From Dermanyssus gallinae (taxonomy: Eukaryota > Arthropoda > Arachnida > Mesostigmata > Dermanyssidae): a stretch of 64,000 nt of DNA. The number at the start of each line of letters is the position of its first letter. Position 1 is the first letter of the stretch. The notes under the pieces were generated by a model, which worked only from the letters and a program-made list of their open reading frames with translations, made no database searches and was not told the origin of the DNA. Position numbers and translations under genes: made by a program. The stretch is taken from assembly GCA_003439945.1 (NCBI GenBank), contig QVRM01001384.1, forward strand, positions 409,001 through 473,000. The letters run 5' to 3'. Positions 57,010-64,000 of the stretch are shown here, piece after piece.

Positions 57010-58010
57010 AAATTAGAACGTCTACGAGCTCTCTAGACTCTATAAGCTTCCTCACTGCCAGTCAATTTGGATTCCGTCGGTCACGCTCCGCCGAGCTAGC
57101 TCTTGCTCATCTCTGGCAACAAGCTGTGACTCCTAAACAAACCAAATAGATTAAACGAATGACAATTACTACAGATTATGAAGCGGTTTCTAGATAAGTG
57201 TAAATATAGCGCAAACAAAATATCGTCAAAGCGCAACAAAATATCGTCAAAACAAATTGCCAAGGTGTAAGCAGAATGTTTTTGTGGCGAACGGCCACGA
57301 CACTGAGAACTGAAAACGCTGAAGGCGGAAATGTCCGAGTAGTTGTATGAAACTTGGTAACGGTGTTTGAGATGTAAATATTGTTAATAATATCCCCTCT
57401 GACAAAAAAGGTGCATTCTAGTTGATCTCGTATTGATGTTCTCGTTGACGTGGCAGCGGCATTAAGTTGTCCGCATCACTCGTTATTTCTCTAAATGCTA
57501 GATCTGTGACAGCTGGTTGGTTCCGATTATGCCTTTCAGGTAGGCAAGCCGTACAAGTTAAAACGTCGTTTTTTTATGGACACAGACCGATATCAGAATA
57601 CCTCATCTATCCGTCCTTGGAAATTACCTGTCCCGCATTCTCCTGAGCTTCATGCTTGTAAAATATTCAGTCAAACAACTTCTGTACGGCAAAGGTCCCT
57701 TCTCCATGAAATCCAATGTAGATAATCACGAGTCCAGATTGAGAGAATCATTGACATTTTTAACAGAAATGGACTTGTTGTGAAGGCGGATGAAATAAAA
57801 CCTTTCCGCGCACTATAAATGCGTACCAGGTACAGAAGCTATGGCTCTGTAATAGAGCGGTTACCTTACCTATTCAAACTGCTGAATGTTTGAGCCTGTG
57901 AACAGGAAGTGGCAGCCTCACAAAATTGCGCTAAAGTGGTACGCTGATATCGCGGCACTATGGCGTTTGATGTCCCTTGGCGTTCTTATTGAAGGTGCCC
58001 GAATAGAATA
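57010..58010 (+). pseudogene. Jockey-like RT fragment, split by the duplication-end block
   Basis: 57,020-57,135 reads FLTASQFGFRRSRSAELALA then HLWQQAV, matching FLSPNQFGFRRGRSTDLALA and HLWQRV of the LINE at 10,849-13,430. After an intervening block (about 57,150-57,428) the match continues with RIDVLVDVAAAL (compare FLDVSAAF), MLDL, and RIIDIFNRNGLVVKAD at about 57,740-57,790. Several stops. A relic of the same family in plus orientation. Confidence 0.6.
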
Positions 58011-58079
58011 AAAAACGTTCTTTGTTTCAGTACTTTGCTATGCAACTTTAATCAAAGGGACGCTTTTAGGGCATATATA

Positions 58080-59314
58080 CAGGTAGTTCAACAGGTTCTT
58101 AAAATGAGCTTTTCGAATTTTGGCGCGCTTTCACCGCTATTGGAGACGGCAACTTTTCGACTGCTAGAAGTCAAAATATTATGGTGATTGGCCGTTGCGA
58201 TTTCGTTTGATCGCTTTTCACGTGCAACGTATCGACGTGATTTTGAAAAATTGAGAAAAAAGAGTTTCGAGTGGTTATCAAGCATTTTTATTTCAAAGTT
58301 TGGAATGCGGCCCAAGTGAAAACTGAGTTAGACGAGGTGTACGGTGACTCTGCGCCATGTTTTGCCACTGTTTCCAAGTGGATTAATGAGTTAAAAAGAG
58401 GTCGCAGGAGCACCGAGGATGAACTACGTTCAGGACGCCCAAAAACGGCAACTGATGAGGAAAACGTGAAAAAGGTGCGGAAAATCGTTGCCGCAGATAA
58501 GCGAGTGAACATTAGGGAGATAGCGGAGGCCTTGGAAATCAGTTTGGGTAGTGTGCATTTCATCCTGCTCGAGAACTTGAAGATGAAAAAGCAAAATAGG
58601 TGCCACATTTGCTCAAAGAAGGCCAAAAAGACGCGCGTGTTTCCGCTTCACAGCGAAATTTGGCCAAGATGTCGAAAAATCCGTCGAATTTTTGGCGCAG
58701 ATTCGTGACCGTGGATGAAAGCTGGGTCCATCACTACACTCCCGAGACTCAAGCAGCATCTCGCCAATGGTGTGCACCTGGTAAAGGACCTCCGAAGAGG
58801 GTGCGGACAACGGCATCGGCCGGAAAGATGATGGCTGCGGTTTTTTGGGACCAACGTAGAATAATTCTGGTCGACTATTTTGAGAGCGGTAAAACGATCA
58901 CAGAACTCATCGTGAAACGGCCCGCTTTGCAGAAGAAGGTTGTCCTGTTTCACCAGGACAATGTTCCCGCACACAAGTCGGGGCAAGCATCGGCAAAAGT
59001 GGCCCAACTGAGGTTTGAACTTAATGAACAACCTTCCTATTCTCCAGACCTGGCCCCCTCTAATTATTTCCCCTTCGGTCATTTCAAGAATAGTCTCGGT
59101 GGAAAGCGTTTTTCCAGCAATGAAGAGGTTAAGGCTGCTGTCAATGCCTATTTTCAGTCTAACGACGCGGAATTCTACTCAAGAGGTATAAATGCTCTGA
59201 AATCTCGGTGGAAAAAGTGCATTGAGCTTCTCGGGGAGTATATCGAATAAGAAAAAATTAAAAACAAGATTTGGAAAATTCTTGGTTTTCATTTGAAGAA
59301 CTTGTTGAACTACC

Positions 59315-59315
<1 letters not shown>
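58080..59315 (+). mobile_element. Mariner element with both inverted repeats
   Basis: 1,236 bases with terminal inverted repeats of about 27 bases: ggtagttcaacaggttctt at the left and, reversed, ggtagttcaacaagttctt at the right (59,288-59,315). Flanked by TA on both sides (58,078-58,079 and 59,316-59,317), the expected mariner target duplication. The length matches intact mariners (about 1.3 kb). An AT microsatellite adjoins the right end. Confidence 0.93.
58275..59250 (+). pseudogene. Mariner transposase, frameshifted, third catalytic Asp replaced
   Basis: The N-terminal DNA-binding part (58,275-58,590) has two helix-turn-helix-like stretches (TVSKWINELKRGRRSTEDEL; IREIAEALEISLGSVHFIL). A one-base indel at about 58,590-58,598 shifts to the frame running 58,600-59,250. 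Catalytic blocks: VTVDESWVHHYTPE (first Asp), HQDNVPAHKS (second Asp) and YSPDLAPSNYFPFG, where mariners have APSD; the AAT codon gives Asn. The spacing from the second Asp is the usual 34. The C-terminus (RWKKCIELLGEYIE) is complete. The frameshift and the D-to-N change both predict an inactive enzyme. Confidence 0.92.

Positions 59316-59319
<4 letters not shown>

Positions 59320-59383
<64 letters not shown>
59320..59383. repeat. AT microsatellite
   Basis: About 30 AT units directly after the mariner right end. Another AT run is at 60,999-61,035. From 59,400 to 59,830 nothing else is supported. Confidence 0.95.
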
Positions 59384-59385
<2 letters not shown>

Positions 59386-59835
59386 GGGCGACATCCAGAC
59401 ATTCAGTGGGTGATGTATTTTTAGCTATTAATATCTAGTTCACAAATTCAATGCTTTTCAAGTAGCAATTTTAGATTTTAAAATGACGCAAAACACCATT
59501 TCGTCGAACATATCGTTTGTACATTTAAATTTCTACGTGCGGTGAACATTCTCTCACACGCTTGCCTTGGGGATCTCTTCTAATAAAGGTAAGTGTTAAT
59601 CACGTTCGAGAATCCTGTTGACTGCAGACCATGGAGCCGCCTCTGCAAAACATGGAAAACTAAGTTTAATGTCACACTATACAATCTCATCATACGCGAC
59701 ATTCTGAACATCTCGTTAGAATAAGATAATTATGTCAAGAAAGCTTTCAAATAGGCGTCAGGAGTTGTACGTTCATGATTATTTTACTTATGTTAGCACT
59801 TTGGAGTGAACAATTGTCTCCGCGTTAACGTGTGG

Positions 59836-60430
59836 TTACGGGTTCTCTAACCCGGGATTAGCCCAGTTCAACAATGTGCCCCGAACAGATGCTGCGTTTC
59901 CTCGTTGGATGTCAAGCGACAGCCTCTGACGCAAAAATTCCGATGCTCTTGAGTCTCCCGTGGAGAGGTTAAGGCTTCTACCCACGCGCTGAATCAATTT
60001 CAATGTAAGCGGGTCTGGTCCTCCCAGTGTTTCAAAAGCCAACGGACAAAATTGGTGCGGATAACCAACGCCAGAGTATTTTCTACATTTGTTAGCCTCT
60101 GCTGACCTAGACGCATAACCTGACTGGTCCACACCTGCACCGACCATCGAAGGGGCTAATGAGTCGGTTACAGTTGCGTCCCAAACAAGCATGCGACCAC
60201 GCTCAAAGGGGGTTGGAGTAAGACCGTCAGGCCTTTTCCCGTCACCTCTGGATAGACCCGGAGGTCCTAGTACGTACGGAAAGCCAGCAGATCTCAGTGC
60301 TCGGCTGAAAGTGTCATTTAATGCCGAGCGGCGTGCCCTTAAGCCTTCACTTAAGGCGCATGATAAGCCATGCTGCGCCAAAGCGTTTACAAGGTAACCA
60401 CAACGACATTGGTGAGGGACAACTAGGTTG
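59836..60430 (-). pseudogene. Retroelement-associated nuclease-like C-terminal domain
   Basis: Minus-strand open frame of about 195 codons, ending at 59,836. It reads VPHQCRCGYLVNALAQHGLS (Cys pair and His like a zinc site), ALNDTFSRALRSAGFPYVL, GLSRGDGKRPDGLTPTPF, RMLVWDATVTDSLAP, KCRKYSGV, CPLAFETLGGPDPLTLKLIQ and FLRQRLSLDIQRGNAAS. I know this order from the C-termini of invertebrate reverse-transcriptase proteins. R-P-D-G followed by V-W-D-A-T is compatible with a PD-(D/E)xK nuclease core. No RT precedes it within the window; from 60,430 to 61,440 I find only short frames and the AT run. Confidence 0.6.
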
Positions 60431-60996
60431 ATTATTTTACTTGTAGCAGTTTTAGCAGAAGTACTACGTTATGTAAATACCCGCCATGACGCTTATGCAG
60501 CAAAACTAGCACTCACAAAAGCTTGCCTGCAGTGGTACAAAACGACAACGTGGTGTCAAAAATTGACTGAAAACATCACCGACGAGAGCAATGGTTCCAT
60601 TCCATAAAAGGAGTCTAAAAGCAAAGATATTTTCAACTGGGGCCGCTTTGCCACATAGAAACATGCACTCAGTAACACTTAACTGCACGAAGCACTTCCT
60701 GCTCATACAAGTGAAAGCACGCCTTTAAAGCAACCGGCAGATAGTATGTAGAAAAACATTACATCAATACCGTTACATTTGCATGAAAGAAACTGTATCT
60801 TAGTTGGCTACTCTATCTGTAGTTCCTTTGAAGAATGTACTGCATAACGACGTCACACCTTTCAAGGTTCAAGACTAGAAGGAAGCTTACTGGCACCCAG
60901 AATGAGAAATGCCCTAGCTGCAAAACCAACTACTGTGTGAGATATGTGTGCTTGAGAATTGTAAGCAGTCCGTATATGTTAAGGTACAGTTAAAGG

Positions 60997-61035
<39 letters not shown>

Positions 61036-61036
<1 letters not shown>

Positions 61037-61504
61037 CTGACTCAAACTCTTCAAATGTTTGAATCAGTCTACGAGAATTTGTTTGTAGATAATACAAATA
61101 ATTCGTTGCGCAAACCTCACCCTATATATACGTGTTAGTACGTAGATCTTCTGGTATGATCATAAAGCAGTTCCCAGAAATCGAACGAACGTTCGAACTG
61201 TGCGGTCGTGTTTTAGAGTGCTCCCAAAACTCACTCAGTGGGCGCATGCCAACGGTGTTAGTTAGGAGCTTGCTAGGTGTCGTTCGTCTCGTCTCGACCC
61301 AGCGTATCGCCTGATACGGATGTCTTTCGGTATTTCTGCGTACCAGCGCCGATCGGATCACCCGTTCTGAATGTATGGTGAGGAGATCTGAGTGCACTTA
61401 CGCACGACTTCTTCAAGTGTCAGTGTTGACAGTCTCATCATTGACAGTTTTCCGTCGTTTACGAGTTTCTTCTACCTTGTAGCTGGTCGGACCGGTTCGA
61501 GAAA
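61036..61504 (+). other. Probable 5' leader of the right-edge LINE
   Basis: About 470 GC-richer bases between the AT run and the ATG at 61,505, with no convincing frame. Position suggests the element's untranslated leader and internal promoter, but no promoter motif is identified. Confidence 0.3.
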
Positions 61505-64000
61505 TGATAAACGACGGGATGGTTGGTGAGAGATCTTGCGATGCACAAAATCAACAAAAACAATCCCAGCTGGCCGGCAGCTCGGGAATTGCGTTAGCTA
61601 CTACTAATCGCAAACGCAGAACGTCCCCAAGACAACATCCGCGCGCGAAAGACAGTCGATTGTGTGACACTAGAACCTGCTCGAGGTACGATGAGGAGAT
61701 TCAAGGTGGCCTCATCCTTTGCTGCTCCAAGTGCAGAAGAGTGTTCCACACAGCTTGCAGGGTCAGTGAGGAAGCAGACCCGTCAGCTAATCCCGCGGCC
61801 ATCTGGCGGTGCAGAGTGTGCAGTGTCCCAACGGCTGATTGGACGATAGAGCGCTTCATGAAATGTTTGGACGCCTGTTCACTCGACACGGAGACTATGG
61901 GATGTGTGTCGTTTCTCTTCCACCGCGTACTAGCGCTCGAGGCAGAGGTGGCCAGATTAGATCAGAGACGCGAGGCTACCGGGACAACAGGAACGGACGT
62001 GGAGATGATAGACGGTTCTGTTAAAGTTGCCAGAACCGAAATCCAGCGCCCTCCAAGGAAAACGGTATTGGTAGTTGGTGACGGCGTAGTGGAGTCATTG
62101 CGACCAGCGCTGAGGGAACTGTTTCCCAAAAAGACGTCTATAGCAGTCCGCTCAGCAAAAGGGATGGAAGCGAAGAGCATCGTTGAAGAAGCTGAGAAAT
62201 ATATCAGCAGGACGGAAGGTCCGGTGGCCGTCTTTATTCAGGCCGGCTATCATGAGTGCATGGAGTTCGAGAAAGACATCTACATTGCGACGGTGGAAGG
62301 TTTTGGCGCGAAGCTGAAAGCGAGTAGACCCGAGTCAGGACTTCATGTGCTGTCCGTCCCGCTGTTCTCGACAGAATGCAAGGCCGGAAATGATGCTATC
62401 TCTTCAAATGTGACTGAGGAAGATACACCCTTTTTTGCACTGCCGTTGACTGTGATACAACGACAAGTTGTTGAAAGCGGTCGGTACTCCTACAAGGGAG
62501 ACGTTTTCATGAAAATCGCGGCAATCCTGGCACGAAGGATAAAAGCTTTTTTAGGAGTAAAGCTGCTGAAACTGAAAAAGGTACTGACGTCCGAACCGGG
62601 CTACGGGCGCATCAGCACCCGGACAAAGCGGCCCACCCTCCCAGTGCGTCTTTCGCGAAACCGCCACCCATGCCTCGCCGCCGCTCTTCAATCCGTGCTC
62701 GGGCCACTTATCACAAACCGCGTCCCTCGACAGAACTTCATTCGGTCAGAAGGAATGGTCTCCAGCTACACTCTCGTCTCTGGAAGCAGTACTGAAGCAA
62801 GTACTCGCGAACGTGCAGTCGCAACGGACGTCGAGATAACCATTGTGCAATGGAATGTAGAAGGCGCTTCGCGGGCACTATCTTTGCTGCCACAATCTGC
62901 ACTTTCAGGCATTGATGCCGTCGTTCTTACGGAGACCTGGGAAACAAAGCCATTTGAATTACAGGCTTTCTACGCATGCCATTGCTTAGCTCGGCCTCCC
63001 TCAGGGCAAGGTCGACCGAGCGGCGTGGTATCGGTGCTGTACAACCAGAGGCTTGGGGATGTCAAAGTAGTACTTGCAGAGGACGATTTGTTGGTACTGA
63101 ACGGCAGCAGATGTAGTATCATAGCCGCTTATGTTCGTCCCTCGACCAGTGAGAATACGTCGGTTCTGATCGACAAGATCACTCGCGCAATGCATGCCCT
63201 TCCCTCTCTGTCCACTCCACTCATCCTGGCCGGTGATCTAAACACACACATCGACAAGCCGGATGAACTACGTACACGCACTCTGCTCGCGCTGCTCGGG
63301 GACTTCGGATGTCGTCTACTCTCCGATAGCAGCATCTCCACGTTCGAAGGTTTCATGGGGCGGTCGGTAATCGACATATTTGCTACAAATGTCCAACCGG
63401 AAAGATCTCTTTACATTGGCAAGAATAATGCACTATGCGAAGGGAGTTCTCTAAGATGGCACGTTACAGTGGGAATCGAGTTGCTTCTCACGCGAGAGGC
63501 AGCTCCACCCGGAAGAAACGTTGGTCTTCCTAAGGCGCTGGACCCGACCAAATTAGGCCCCAAGCTGGCAGCCTTGTTCCCTGTTCCTCGCGATCCAGAT
63601 ATCGATTCTTACGCCTGCACTTTAACCGACGTTCTGAAATCGTCAGTGGCAGAGGTGAGGCCGCGACGCCAGCGCCCGTGGTTGAATGCGACATGTAAGA
63701 TGGCGTCCACCGCAATACAACTGGCTCGCGAACTGGCGCGACGGCATCCAGCATTGAGACCTCTTTTCATCCTTGTAAGAAGCTGGTACCGTCGAATACT
63801 CGAATCAGCCCGTCAGCAGCACCTTGCAAGGGAAGAGGACAAGTTAGTAATAAGGGCATCGAAGGAGCCGTACAGATGGCTGACGCGAGACAGGCCGATG
63901 GCATGCCCTATCAGCTCTGATGTGCTAATAGAGCACTTTAGAGGGATGTACGCGGCGACAGATACCATCCCTCGAGAGGCCCCATCTTATGCCTGTGTAT
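61505..64000 (+). CDS. Uninterrupted LINE polyprotein: PHD, SGNH-like, AP endonuclease (partial)
   Basis: ATG at 61,505 opens a frame with no stop to the window end: 832 codons so far, preceded by an in-frame TGA at 61,442. Residues 54-106 form a PHD-like finger (C54, C59, C74, C77, H82, C85, C103, C106). About 188-345 resemble an SGNH/GDSL hydrolase fold of CR1-group ORF1s (VLVVGDGVVESL; VFIQAGYHE), but the nucleophile position is Gly, not Ser. About 444-660 are an AP endonuclease: QWNVEG (N451), VVLTETW (E477), AAYVRPST (Y543), LAGDLNTHID (D578, N580), SVIDIFATN (D624) and RWH (H653). About 720-832 are the basic linker that normally precedes RT. RT should lie just beyond the edge. Encoding ORF1-type and ORF2 domains in one frame is unusual for this group. 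Confidence 0.85.

Larger units (their letters stand above)
39890..57428. repeat. Segmental duplication, copy B
   Basis: Second direct copy of the segment at 1-16,120. It contains sequence missing from A: about 41,850-42,198, a 4,410-base LINE at 50,856-55,265, and about 56,716-57,185. It lacks the Jockey-like LINE that interrupts A at 10,849-13,430. The coding pieces shared by the two copies are intact here (46,149-47,801 minus; 44,740-44,861 plus), whereas A has disabling changes. This suggests B is the retained copy. Confidence 0.95.

Noticed and set aside
1..64000. CRISPR arrays, bacterial operons, tRNA or rRNA genes
   Set aside because: No regularly spaced direct repeats, no ribosome-binding-site gene clusters and no rRNA- or tRNA-like segment that I could recognise; the tandem repeats are microsatellites.

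Overview
The window is eukaryotic and almost certainly from an arthropod. It has spliced genes with short introns (about 130 to 280 bases) next to long ones, AT and TAA microsatellites, a mariner element, and fragments of many non-LTR retrotransposon lineages (CR1/L2-like, Jockey-like, R1-like, R2-like). A chelicerate such as a mite or tick would fit the dense mixture of old LINE fragments, but the sequence alone does not prove it.

Layout. Bases 1-16,120 (copy A) and about 39,890-57,428 (copy B) are two direct copies of one segment, offset by about 39.9 kb. Outside indels they match at roughly 95% or better by eye. Copy A runs off the left edge. Each copy carries the same old retroelement pieces, one candidate plus-strand exon, and the 3' part of a minus-strand gene for a protein with proline-rich SH3/WW-type motifs. 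Copy B keeps these coding pieces intact. Copy A has a nonsense codon in the last exon of the minus-strand gene, plus a frameshift and a lost splice donor in the plus-strand exon, so A looks like the decaying copy. Each copy also received its own later insertions: a 5'-truncated Jockey-like LINE and a 100-base tail fragment in A; a 4.4 kb CR1-like LINE with an AATA target duplication, a 0.3 kb segment and an RT fragment in B.

The unique middle (16.1-39.9 kb) holds a plus-strand multi-exon gene at 20.7-32.0 kb that I assembled from phase-matched splice sites. It has one C2H2 zinc finger split from its first exon at HPYE/CLMC, a beta-rich segment, an Asn-rich repetitive region, an acidic patch and a C-terminal coiled coil. 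A gag-only LTR element lies antisense in its second intron and a nearly complete LINE ORF2 lies sense in its third. Downstream are the 5' half of a Jockey-like LINE (minus), an R2-like RT tail (plus), a 0.75 kb foldback palindrome, and a decayed LINE (minus) interrupted by it.

The right end (57.4-64 kb) has a mariner with both inverted repeats and TA flanks but a frameshifted transposase whose third catalytic Asp is Asn. Beyond it are a fragment of a retroelement-associated nuclease-like domain and, at the very edge, an uninterrupted reading frame of 832 codons (61,505 to the window end). That frame joins a PHD finger, an SGNH-like segment and an AP endonuclease in one protein and is open at the right edge. 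It is the best candidate here for a young or active element.
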